A DNA stretch of 64,000 bases from Circinella minor. Its lineage: Eukaryota > Mucoromycota > Mucoromycetes > Mucorales > Lichtheimiaceae. This document shows positions 1-10,651 of this stretch, piece after piece; the stretch's first letter is position 1; every line of letters starts with the position of its first letter. The notes beneath the pieces were generated by a model, which did no database searches, had not been told where the DNA came from, and was given only the letters and a program-made list of their open reading frames with translations. The stretch is taken from NCBI GenBank assembly GCA_016758965.1, contig JAEPRB010000004.1, positions 1 through 64,000 on the forward strand, in the 5' to 3' direction. Both the position numbers and the translations under genes were made by a program.

Positions 1-61
1 CATTATTTTTATTCTGAAAAAAAAGTTTAAAAATGGTGGGGGTGAATCTGAAAAGTTCCAC

Positions 62-93
<32 letters not shown>

Positions 94-1164
94 GACGCGT
101 TGGTATATAATAAATTAATTTACTATTTGAGTCAGAAATACGTATAAAAGAATAGAATTGGTTGATTGATGCACAATTATACATTATAAGTTGATTGAGT
201 AAGTGACAGAGTATGTTTATTTGGATATATAATAAAAAGTTCTGTTTGATCTTTGTAATAGACTTATTGGATGGACAAAGACTCGTTCTTTTAGCACATC
301 AATAACGTTACATCTCACTCTTATATTTGAAACATAAATAATTTGGAAAAGCCTAGTAGGTATAAAAGTTATTATGTATGTTAATTGAAAAGGATAGATG
401 TTATTATATAAAAAAAGAAACCATCAAATTTACAACTCTTTTATTATAGTGTGAAAATTCAATTTTGTTGTTGTTGTTGTTGTTGATAGGTTACTGTTAT
501 TGCTATTACCAATTGTTTTTGTTGTTATTGTTTTTGTTATTGCCCCTTTTATAATTTGAGACAGGGTCAGTGAAAAAAAAAAAAGGGATAAAAAAAAACA
601 AGGGCGTATTTGATGATATAGAGTTTGCTGAGTTGTATAATTTTGCTTTTTGGCGCCATGAGAGAAAAAAAAAATCAGAGAGTTGAAACACGATAAATGT
701 CTCTCTCTCTTTTTGCAAACTCTAAATGGTATCTTGCATATAATCACTTGAGAAACAAAATGATCATGATGGGTAAATGGTGTGCTAGAGAAGAGGAAGC
801 AAAAAAAAAAAAGAAAATAAAAAGGATATTTGTAGCACTTGGTGGATCGTTTGCCACCGTTTTACAAAAGTAGCATTTTTCTTTTGGGCATCGTTTTTTG
901 ATTCGTTCTCTAAAGGAAAAAAAAAAAGAGAGAAGACGTAACCATAACAACAACAACAAAACCTCTTTGTGGGTTTTGTATTAACTCCACTTCTCTCTTT
1001 CCCCCCCCCCTGAATTTTTATAACTTAGAACAAAAAGGGCGTTTTCCTCTTTTTTTTTTTTTTTCTTCTTCTTTTTCTTCAGTTCTCTTGTCACTTTTTT
1101 TTTTATTACTACTTTATATATATCTTTTTTTTTCTTTATAAGCTTTTTTTTTATTTCTTTTTCT
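1..1164. other. Intergenic region upstream of the first gene
   Basis: I see no convincing gene here. Short open frames on the minus strand at about 430-960 are made of Phe/Leu/Asn runs from homopolymers and have no recognisable content. The stretch just before position 1165 is pyrimidine-rich, with many T and C runs, as expected for a fungal promoter and leader. A TTTGCCACC box lies at 850-858. Confidence 0.6.
62..89. repeat. Poly(A) tract of 28 bases
   Basis: An uninterrupted run of A, one of the longest of many A/T homopolymers in the window. It may mark the 3' flank of a gene outside the window or simply be a slippage-prone tract. Its exact length is likely to be unreliable in sequencing. 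Confidence 0.9.
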
Positions 1165-1423
1165 ATGGCAGAGAATAGTTTAGTTCAGTTTGCTCAAGTG
1201 ATCGCTGACCAACCAACACAGGACCCAAATCCACCAACGACGTCAACGAAAACGAATCAACGAATTACATTGTCACAACCACCACATTACCAAGCAACGA
1301 GATCTTCGGAAGTGGGTCCTCCAGTTACTCGCTGTTACCTTCCGATACGCAAGGTATATATAGAAACCTGTTTTTTTTCATTTTTTCGTTCTTATTCTTT
1401 ATATGTGCGTTATGTGTGTGCGT

Positions 1424-1464
<41 letters not shown>

Positions 1465-3142
1465 GTTAGAAGTAGCTAGATAGACAAATGAAAAACAACA
1501 AGTATAATTTTTTTTTTTTTTTGCTTCTTGACACGTCACCTCTAATTTATTTACTCGCTCCCCTCACCCCATTTTTTATTTTCATTAGAATGCTTGTATT
1601 GTGTGTGGTGTGTGCTTCACGTGCTCTAGGGTAAGCTGAGTACAGGAGTGCAGCATGATAAGCTGACATTTCATAAAGCTCTACGGCACCAACTGTATAT
1701 GTGAAGAAGTCCAACCACGACGAGGCAAGAACCTACCGGAAGGAAGTTTGGATTCAAGAGCCAAGAAATTACATCCACAAGATAAAGAAGATTATGAATT
1801 TTCGATGAATTGGCTATCCGAACATGCCCATACGATTTACAAGAATGAATCCGGTACGGTCGTCGGGTTACGAGATGTCTCTGAGGTATCACTTTGCAAG
1901 GCACACAGTAGTACTTTATATAGGGCTAAAAAGAGGCACGAACGAAGCAAGAATCAAGCTCCGCCTTCCCCATCAGGACAAGTTGATTCAAGTGGGATGA
2001 TCGACATGACAACAACAAATAATAAGCAAAACAGTAACAATCATCCTAATCTTAAAAATAATAATAAGAATAATAATAATAATAAGAATAGTAATAATCA
2101 TTATTCTCATCCTTATTTTCATACTAACAATTCTAATTATGATAATAATTTATCAGCCATGGTTTTGGATCCATATCCTTTGCATCCCCATTTGAATCAT
2201 CATTATGGTCCTCCTACTGTTCCACCACCCTCTACATTATTACCTGAAGGAGGTGGTTTGGCGGCCAAGGTGCGTGAAATAAGTTTTCAACAACAACAGC
2301 AACAACAACGTTATCGATCTACGACACCTCCTGATTTTAGTATAATGCAAGCTTCTACTTCACTTAACAAGCGAAAACGAACTTCAAAACAACAAGCAGG
2401 AGAACCTTTGGAAATACCCCATTCAAGTGCATCTACTCCACTTTATGGTACTGGTATGGCACCTTTATTATCTCATCATCCATCCTCATCTTCTTCAACT
2501 ACTCCTATTTCAGCAAGTCGACAACAACAGCAACAACAACAACAACAACAACATCGTCATGCAGATAATAATAGTGGTAGTAATTTTTCATTACCTCCGC
2601 TCCATTCACGTGCATCTTCTTTATCGGCATTATCTTCGTCGTTTCAGAATCATTTACATTTATCCAGTCCATATCCTTCAACAACAACTACGACAACATC
2701 AACTGGTGCAACAAGTACTACTACTACTACTTCTAGTATGTATGGTATTACTTCATCTTCTTCATCCTCTTCTATTCCTCCTTCTACTTTAACAGGACAA
2801 TCATCAACATCTTCCTTAACACAACAAAATACATCATCTCAAACTATGATGACTCTATTGGAAACAGTATCATTGAAATCAATGGATAATTCTAACAAAT
2901 ATTATTTTCGTAACCTTGCTATTAATGATTCATTTACTTTTCGTGATTTGTTAAAAGAAATTGATATGACGGGTACACCCCCTGTTGGTAAACGTATTGT
3001 CATTGCGGATGAAAAAAATGAAATTTTCTTTCCATTGGATCAAGCTATTCGAAGTGTTATTCGACGTCCTCTTTCTTCTCATTTAGAACTTTGTTTGGGT
3101 CTAAGTGATAAACCTTCAATTAATTGGAATAGTTATGTCTAA
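1165..3142 (+). CDS. Putative regulator with Cys cluster and Asn/Gln/Ser/Thr-rich middle (unknown family)
   Basis: Three exons join in frame: 1165-1353, 1589-1630 and 1679-3142, giving 564 residues. I do not recognise the family. The 42-nt second exon encodes NACIVCGVCFTCSR, and the third opens with LYGTNCICEE, so splicing creates a CxxCxxCxxC-x6-CxC cluster at about residues 66-82 that could bind metal. It is followed by a basic, helix-prone stretch (about 100-160). Residues about 160-450 are low complexity: a long Asn-rich segment, two poly-Gln runs, and Ser/Thr tracts. The last about 95 residues are not repetitive (KYYFRNLAINDSFTFRDLLK onward) and look like a compact domain. Metal cluster, basic patch and low-complexity regions suggest a transcriptional regulator, which is inference only. 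Intron 1 carries a (GT)n microsatellite. The in-frame TTG at 1748 is not the start, because the frame runs upstream into the Cys exon. Confidence 0.7.
1426..1462. repeat. (GT)n microsatellite in intron 1
   Basis: About 18 GT dinucleotides lie inside the first intron of the Cys-cluster gene. The tract is likely to vary in length between strains and does not touch coding sequence in this model. Confidence 0.9.
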
Positions 3143-3551
3143 ACTTCCATTATAACCTTTTTCTCTTTCTCTTTATTTTTCTTATATAAAATAACAAAAC
3201 AAAAACAAAACAAAAAAACCCCTTTCCTAAATTATAAAATATATATATTTTTTTTTCTTTTTTATATATACATAACATACAACAAATATAGTGCTTCTTT
3301 TCTTTTATTCAATCGTTTATATATGTATTATCTTTTATTATTTTATATGGTTTCTTTTTTTTTTTTCTTTATTTTTCTGATGGGATTATATTATATAAAG
3401 TTCTTCAATTGACACATACAAATATAAATAACCCCTGTTATTTCAAATGAAATCTTTCGTTCTTTTAAAAGTTAATATGATAAACCTTTCTTTTTTTTTT
3501 CTCATTTCATTTCTTTTCTGTTATTGTTATTATTATTATTAGTATTTACCC
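3143..3551. other. Intergenic, AT-rich
   Basis: Terminator and promoter space between two plus-strand genes. It is composed of A/T runs and a TTATTA repeat just before the next start codon. No gene or RNA is visible. Confidence 0.6.
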
Positions 3552-4083
3552 ATGCGAAAAACACCTTATAATCCAAACGTAACGAACGAACAAGTAAAAC
3601 AACAAGCAAAAAAAGCGAATAAAGCAGCTGAAGAATATCATCGACAGAGAGAACATTTAACTGCTAAAAGTTTTGATGAAATTGAATTCGATTATCCAAA
3701 TATTTATACTGATAACATAGATCCTGAAAATTCGTATGTAATTATATATTATACTATGTACGTACGTAGGTACTAATAATTTTATTTTTATTTTTTTATG
3801 TATATAGATCATGGACAGATTGTCCTACTGATCAATGTGAAGTGTGTAAGTTTTATTTTATATCATTATTTATTTTGATGTGTTTAACTTGTTTCATGAT
3901 TATATATATATAGTACTTGCAGATGATAGTATTCTTCCAAAATTAGGACCAGAAGATACAACACCACCAACAAAAATACAAAAACAATCAAATGAATGGA
4001 TTAAAAAACATTTAAATGATAAACCAGAAAAAGGATCACCTTATCAACAACGTCCTGATGGTTCTGCTGATTTAGTTGGATAA
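3552..4083 (+). CDS. Small unknown protein (129 aa)
   Basis: Three exons (3552-3733, 3808-3845, 3914-4083) join in frame to 129 residues. The middle exon is 38 nt and contributes SSWTDCPTDQCEV, which contains the only two cysteines (CPTDQC). The donor of intron 2 is the consensus gtaagt at 3846, which sets the phase for exon 3. The N-terminus is basic and helical (KQQAKKANKAAEEYHRQRE). The C-terminus is hydrophilic and Pro-rich. There is no signal peptide or membrane segment. I do not recognise the family. The clean splice phasing and codon use resemble the neighbours, so I believe it is expressed, but its function is unknown. Confidence 0.6.
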
Positions 4084-4246
4084 TAAAAAAAAAAAGAAAT
4101 ATATATATCTTTAATGGGTTAATTTATTTATAAAAAAAAAAAAAAAACATTTTTTTTATTCGTCGTTGGAATAATTTTTTTTTTTTTCCTCTCCTCTTTT
4201 TTTTTCATTATCTTTTATATTAAAAAAAAAAGATTATTTATTTATT

Positions 4247-4876
4247 ATGAAACCTGTACTTGATTATACAAAGTGGGTAAAGATGGTGGATGATATAAAA
4301 AAACAAGGTGTTCAGTTAAAAGAAGATACACCAGAAGATAATAAACCACTTGAACGAGCACCTATAAAACCTGCTTTAAAAGAATGTCAGTGTGTACGTG
4401 TATATAGTGTTTCAGAACAACCTGCCAATCAAGGTATATTTGGAGAAACTACCATTTCAACCCATCATGGTTTATTTACATCGGGTAGAACTCTTATTTC
4501 ACCCATTTCTCAAAAGATTGGTATTCCTTTAATGATTTATCTCGAAAACCCATTGTCCCATGCATTATTCAAACCAGAATTACGTGAATTATATGTCAAT
4601 CAACCTATTACTTTTTTATTAGCAAGGATAAGTAATGGTTTTAGTCCTTTGCATTATCAGGATGGTGTTGGAACTGCCTTAGTAGCTCGATTGGATCAAA
4701 AGCCTTTATCTATTGAATTGATGGCTATTATTTGTGCTTATATTGATATGTTAATGACGGAACGATATGGAGTAATGGATCCTAGTCAAGTACAATATAC
4801 AATTACACCAGCCGATTTTAATCTATTTTATCATGATTGTATAGAAGCTACAAGAAATCATGGATTATCTTTTTAA
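4247..4876 (+). CDS. Unknown conserved-looking protein (209 aa)
   Basis: A single uninterrupted exon of 209 residues starts 163 bp after the previous gene. The sequence has ordinary, non-repetitive composition. An acidic, charged N-terminal third is followed by a mixed globular part (about residues 45-209) with hydrophobic segments such as LISPISQKIGIPLMIYLENP and SIELMAIICAYIDMLM. None is long enough to be a clear membrane span. A short Cys motif (ECQCV) sits near residue 46. I do not recognise a domain. The composition argues for a real folded protein rather than a chance frame. Confidence 0.65.
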   Translation: MKPVLDYTKWVKMVDDIKKQGVQLKEDTPEDNKPLERAPIKPALKECQCVRVYSVSEQPANQGIFGETTISTHHGLFTSGRTLISPISQKIGIPLMIYLENPLSHALFKPELRELYVNQPITFLLARISNGFSPLHYQDGVGTALVARLDQKPLSIELMAIICAYIDMLMTERYGVMDPSQVQYTITPADFNLFYHDCIEATRNHGLSF

Positions 4877-5250
4877 AAAGTTTTATTATCTCTACATAGT
4901 TAAATAACATATCACATTTATATTTCACTCTTCCTATCTTCTTTTTTTTTTTTCATCATGTATTTTACTCTTTTAATACATATCTTTATACCATAATAAT
5001 AATAATAATAATAAATTAGTGGTATATATATATATATACCTTGTTGATGACAATATATATGCAAAGATCAGCCCGTCAATCAATTTTAAGAAATATAATA
5101 GTAGTAGTTTTTTTTTTTACTTTCCAAGTATAGAATTTTAAACTCAACTTAACTTACGCACTTTCCCAAAGTACGCGTGTTCTAAACGCACGCTTTTCAA
5201 CCTTTTTACTTTTTTTTTTTTATATACATAAATCTCAATTATATACACCA
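4877..5250. other. Intergenic, AT-rich
   Basis: Contains an (AAT)n tract and a TA-repeat near 5000-5040, then a somewhat GC-richer patch with an ACGCGT hexamer near 5174 before the proteasome gene. No coding or RNA feature is recognised. Confidence 0.6.
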
Positions 5251-6636
5251 ATGGCCACAAAAATCAATTTACCTAAAGGTGGTTTTAGCTTTGATAATTA
5301 CACCAGGTAACTTATTGATAATAATAATAATAATAATATATATATATATATATATATATTATCTATTTTATGTTCTAATATATATATATAATGTAGAAAC
5401 AAAGCATTAGAAGCCAAAGGTAGTCGACCACCTAAAGCTACTAGTACTGGTACAACCATTGTTGGTGTACTCTTTAAGGTTAGATATTTTATTTTATTAA
5501 TACAATCGCGTTTTATTATAAAATAGGGAAAAAAAAAAAAAAAAAAACTTGAATGTTAATATTATTATACATTATATGAATGTTTCTTTTTTTTTAATAG
5601 GATGGTTTGTGTTTAGGTGCTGATACCAGAGCTACTGAAGGTCCCATTGTTGCTGACAAGAACTGTGAAAAGATTCACTACATTGCTCCCAACATGTAAA
5701 ATTGATTACTATTCATCTTTATATTACAACAAAAAAAAAAAAAAAAGAAATTAACTTTACTTGAATGTAATAACTATAGTTACTGTTGTGGTGCCGGTAC
5801 TGCTGCTGATACTGAATCAACAACCAATCTCATTAGTTCTCAAATTGAATTACATAGTCTTGCTACAGGAAGAAAACCTCGTGTCGTAACAGCAATGACT
5901 ATGCTTAAGCAAATGCTGTTTAGGTAACTATTATTATTTTTTGATGAATGAAGTTTTAAGGAGAGAAGACCGGATAGAAGGGAAATTTGATATTCCAAAG
6001 AAATTCAAGAAGAAAATGGATCAAAATGTTTAAAATGATGATAATTTTTCTTTTTTTTTTTTTTTGCTTCAGGTACCAGGGACATATTGGTGCTGCACTT
6101 GTACTCGGTGGTTTCGATGCAACGGGACCTCATTTGTACACAGTTTATCCTCACGGAAGTACAGATAAACTTCCTTATGTAACCATGGGATCAGGTTCTT
6201 TAGCAGCTATGAGTGTTTTTGAAAGTAGGTGGAAACCCGATATGTCGGTAAGTCTTTAGAGGGGGGGGGAATGGATAAATAACTTTGATTATACTATAAC
6301 AAATTTAACGTATGATTTAAATCATATTTATTTTGTGTAAATAATAATAATTATTATTATTATTATATATATATATAGCGTGAAGAAGCAATTGAACTTG
6401 TAAAGGATGCTATTGAAGCGGGTATTTTCAATGATCTTGGATCGGGTTCGAACGTGGATGTTTGTGTGATTGAAAAAGATTCTACCGATTACTTGAGAAA
6501 TTATGCTACACCTAATGAACGTGGTATAAAAGAAAACAGTTACAGATATGCTCGAGGTACTACTGCTATATTGAAGGAATCCATTACTAGTTTGGTTACT
6601 GTTTCTGAAGGAGATGCTATGGATATTTCCATGTAA
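5251..6636 (+). CDS. PUP1: 20S proteasome subunit beta type-7 (beta-2, trypsin-like)
   Basis: Six exons (5251-5306, 5397-5478, 5601-5695, 5780-5923, 6073-6247, 6379-6636) give 269 residues, normal for the family. The product is the beta-2 catalytic subunit of the 20S core, which cleaves after basic residues. A 37-residue propeptide ends in Gly, and Thr38 ([10 protein letters not shown]) becomes the N-terminal nucleophile after autocleavage. The downstream core is almost identical to the eukaryotic family: [71 protein letters not shown] and [11 protein letters not shown]. The C-terminal arm that reaches the neighbouring beta-3 subunit is present ([10 protein letters not shown] in altered form). 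Very high confidence in identity. Confidence 0.97.
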
Positions 6637-8796
6637 AATATATATATTATATATATATATACATCTACAATAAAATTAAAAAAAAAATAAGAAAGAAAGA
6701 AAACAACATTCGGTTTTTTTTATTAATCATTTTTCAAATTCTTATTAAAACAAAAAGTTGTATGATTTAGATGGGGGAGAGAGGAAGGGTTGGGGGGGAA
6801 GAGGAGAAGGGTTGAAATATAAAGTTTCTAGTAATAATTATAACAAATGATATATATGGTATTGAATTGGAGATATGGTGTGATACATTCATTTAAATTG
6901 ACTTGTTACGTAGTTGAAATTTCAACTTGAGTAATGCAATATAACCCTTTCATCTTTCCCTCCCTCCCCCAAACCTTTCCTTCTTTTATTTCTTTTTCAA
7001 TCGATTTTAACCCTTGAATTTATTTATATATAACTATATGTATATGTATAGAATATTTAAAGTTCTATGAAGTAATTGTCAGATTATTTTTTTTAAGATA
7101 TATATGCCGGTTACGTATATATATAATAAATGTATAATTGACAAAAAAAAAGAATTAGTAGTATGTAGATATATATATACACCCATTCTCTTACATGATT
7201 GACTATTGAAAACAAAATAGTTTTTTTTTTTTTTTTTTATTGTTGTAATATTGTAATAATTATCGAACGAGTTTTACTTTTTTGATTCAAGATATAAAAA
7301 AAAATAGTGCTTCTTCTTAATTCATCAACCCCAAAATTATGATCCGTTCATGCGATTTTTGTGTAAGATTTTAAATTATGTTGTTGCTTTTAAATACTGT
7401 GTTGCCTTACACAATAATAAAAAATCGTAGCATAATATGTCAATTTCCCCTCCCCCCACCCCAAGATCAAAATAATATGAGTGAAAAAAAAATAAACCAA
7501 TAATTTGTATATGCGCATTATAATACGAATACGTCATAATAATTTACATGATCCCTAAAGAAAGTAATTATGGCATGACTTGGAGTTGAATATTTAAACT
7601 AATGTAAAGAATTACATATTTATATTTTCTTGACAAAGTTAAAATGAATATTTATATATCAATTAAATTTCTATACTACGTACTACGTACTCTCCCTCTT
7701 CCTAGAAGTGGTTTTTCAATCATTCTCATTTATCTCATTATTATTATTTACGTACGTATTAGTTTTGTACGTATAATAATAAGAAATAAGATAAAAGATA
7801 AAGATATGTTGGAATATATAATATCTTGTAGTACACAATGATATTACAACAACAACAACAGTAAAAAAAAAAGTTTAAATGACATATCTAGTAATGTAAA
7901 TTCAAACCTTATATATAATATAATATAATAATTATAGTAGCAAAACAATTGATGATACATTTTGAGGAATAATAATAGACAAGTACGTACAAAATATAGG
8001 TGGGAATTATTGATACTTTGAAAACTTTATTTATATATTTATACTTTTTGTTTAAGCCGAGAAAAATTGTTTTTTTTTTTTTTAATAATGATACGTACGT
8101 AACTAAAAAGGAGTGAAGGTAGTTTTTTTTTATCTATGTGACTATTTAAAATACATAATGATGAATGTTTATTTGAAAAGGGAGATATGATGTCTAGAAC
8201 ATAAAAAAAAAGGAGAATAAATTACTTTATAAAGTGAAGACCGGGGAAGTGAAGAGGGAGGTGATTATAATTATTAGAGTGAAAAAGATAGAATATGCAG
8301 CAAGATGACGCTGTTTAGATTTTTTTTTTGTTACTCTTGTTATTGAGATGTTGTGGCGGTAATAAAAGAAAAGAGTAGAAGCCCTTAACGAATAGATAAA
8401 AAAAAAACCACGTGAGGTTTTTTTTTTTCCTTTCTTTCTTTCTTTTAACAAGTAACAAAAAAAAAAGGGGGGGGGGTTAGAGAAAGGGAAGAAGGTTCAA
8501 TGTGGAGAAAGAAAAAAAGGGTAAGGGGGTGGGGGTAGGGTAATAAATGTGAAAAGTGGAGAAAGAAACACCGAATTCCCTTCTCAATAAGTACACAATA
8601 TCCCTATAACCTTATATATTCCTTAACTCGGCTCAAATAATGCAAAAACGCGTATAAAGTAAATAAATCATTTCTTTTTTTTTTCTTTTTCTTTTTCTTC
8701 TTTTATCTATTATTATACTTATTATATCCCAACCCTCCAATCCCCATTTATTCCTATATAATATACATATCTTTTTATAATAATAATAATAATAAC
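6637..8796. other. 2.2-kb intergenic region
   Basis: I found no gene or RNA. The region is AT-rich, with repeated TACGTAC motifs (around 7676-7760, 7980-8100), poly-T and poly-A runs, and a short purine-rich G tract near 8468-8540. The open frames at 7644-7841 and 8227-8451 are Ile/Tyr- or Lys/Phe-rich shadows of this composition. Confidence 0.5.
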
Positions 8797-10017
8797 ATGT
8801 CTAGTTTAACAAGAAATAATGGAGAATATTATTATTCTTTACAAAGACAAAAACAAAAAACAAATAATTATCCTCATGTATCTCACCATTTTCAAATGCC
8901 TTCTCTTTCATCGTCTATATCTTCATGTTCTACATTTTCTTCTTCTGGAATGACACCTGATCACTTTCGTCATCGACATTCACAAAGTGATGATCATCAA
9001 GTTATGATTCATGAACGATATGTACATAATAATAAAACTCAACTTGAACGATCTCGTTCAACAGGAAGTAATTATTATTATTATCCTAGAATAAGACAAA
9101 ATAATAATAATCATATTACTTTACCCTTATCAAAAAGTCGATCATGTCCTTGTTCTCCTGCATCATCATCATCATCATCCTCTTTTTCTTATCCTAAAAG
9201 TTATTATTATTATTATAATAATAATAAAGAAAAAAAACAACGTCATCAACAAAAACAACAACATGATCAAAAACAACCAAAAGATAATAATAAATCAAGA
9301 AGAGTATCATTTAATCAACAAGTGATTGTAATTGAACCCACTTTATTACCTAGTACAGAAACAAGTCCGCCTCTTTTATCTGCATTAATCGATGAAGGTG
9401 ACACAAAAAAGAATGATCATTGTCTTATAAAACGAACAGAAGAAATAACAAATGAATATGCAGGAGATGAAGAAGAACAGAACGCCAAAAAAAACAAATG
9501 GTTGTGGGATGAATCTCAATTGGCTGTAGAATTAGCTGATGATATAATTTATGAACAAAATAATAGTAAAACTGTGGCATGGTATAAACGAATTATACAT
9601 AATGATCAACATTATCGTAAAAAGAAATTATCATTACCGCGATTCAATAATATGAGACGTCATCGATCATGTAAAAGTAATACTACTACTACTACTACAA
9701 CAAATCAAAAACAACAACAAAAAAAGAAGAATAATAATAAATGGTGGTCGCGTCGTACTCCTGCAGAATTAGATGTACCTGTCACGCCATTAAAACCTAC
9801 TACTGGTGACTTTTATAACAACAAAAATAATAATAATCGTCATCATCCACACGCAATTTTAGTATCAGCAACAACACATACTCAATATAATGTTTCTTCT
9901 TGTAATAATTCAATAACAGAAGATAAACAATCAAAACAACAAAAATTAAATAAAAAACCTTGCATTCAAAAGTTTACCCGACCATTTAAAAAGTTAATGA
10001 TGGGATTTGTAATATAA
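8797..10017 (+). CDS. Unknown low-complexity protein with a candidate PP1-docking motif (406 aa)
   Basis: One exon, 406 residues, with start codon after an (AAT)n tract. The protein is dominated by Asn, Gln, Ser, Tyr and Lys runs and is mostly disordered. Non-repetitive islands stand out: SKSRSCPCSP (about 112-121), SRRVSFNQQVIVIEPT (about 167-182), a moderately ordered stretch KWLWDESQLAVELADDIIYE (about 232-251) with TVAWYKRIIHND following, KWWSRRTPAELDVPVTPLKP (about 318-337), and a basic C-terminus ending in FKKLMMGFVI. RRVSF fits the RVxF motif used to dock protein phosphatase 1, which suggests a phosphatase-targeting or signalling scaffold. That is inference from one short motif. No enzyme domain is recognised. 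Confidence 0.6.
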   Translation: MSSLTRNNGEYYYSLQRQKQKTNNYPHVSHHFQMPSLSSSISSCSTFSSSGMTPDHFRHRHSQSDDHQVMIHERYVHNNKTQLERSRSTGSNYYYYPRIRQNNNNHITLPLSKSRSCPCSPASSSSSSSFSYPKSYYYYYNNNKEKKQRHQQKQQHDQKQPKDNNKSRRVSFNQQVIVIEPTLLPSTETSPPLLSALIDEGDTKKNDHCLIKRTEEITNEYAGDEEEQNAKKNKWLWDESQLAVELADDIIYEQNNSKTVAWYKRIIHNDQHYRKKKLSLPRFNNMRRHRSCKSNTTTTTTTNQKQQQKKKNNNKWWSRRTPAELDVPVTPLKPTTGDFYNNKNNNNRHHPHAILVSATTHTQYNVSSCNNSITEDKQSKQQKLNKKPCIQKFTRPFKKLMMGFVI

Positions 10018-10651
10018 AAATATATAAATCTAAACCTACTTGTATAAATTGATATCTAATAATAATAATAATAACCTTTTATAAACTTGGATCTTATTTT
10101 TAAATGGAAGGAGAAGCATGAATGTTTTTTTGTTTCAAAATGTGGATGTTACAATTTTGTTTGGATGGAAGTTTCTCCCCTCTCTCTTTTAACTTCAACT
10201 CAATCCCCCTCTCACATGCTTAATAATAATAATCTTGTTATATGCATTGCATCATCTATCTATATATACATATATTTTAAAAAGATTATTTAACAGCACA
10301 CAAAATGACACATTATTATATAAAGAGTTCACCGGGGAGAGGGGGGGGGATGATATAAGTTTATTCCTGCAGCATTATGTACAACGTGTCACGATGCTAC
10401 ATTTCAAAACAACAACATTGGGACTCTTTTTGATGACCGATTGTTCCTATTTAGAAAAAGTAAAAAGTATAATAAATGTTTGATATCATACAACAAATAC
10501 TATATTCATATAAAATATTCACTTTAAATTCAAATTCATTATATTATATATTATTTACATAATTAAATATACAATTACATAATCAATAGTATTATTATTA
10601 TTATTATTATTATGTATAAAAATAAGTTTTTTTTTTTTTTTATATCCAACC
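10018..10651. other. Intergenic between convergent genes
   Basis: Shared 3' region of the low-complexity gene (+) and CENP-T (-). Overlapping open frames at 10087-10483 have no recognisable content and I do not call them. Several (AAT)n and (ATT)n tracts are present. Confidence 0.5.

Noticed and set aside
850..858. TTTGCCACC box, identical to the yeast proteasome (Rpn4) PACE element in reverse
   Set aside because: It lies upstream of the Cys-cluster gene, not the proteasome gene 4.4 kb away, and Rpn4 control is not established outside yeasts.
10087..10483. Overlapping plus-strand open frames after the low-complexity gene
   Set aside because: No recognisable content, no splice partners and located in a 3' flank.
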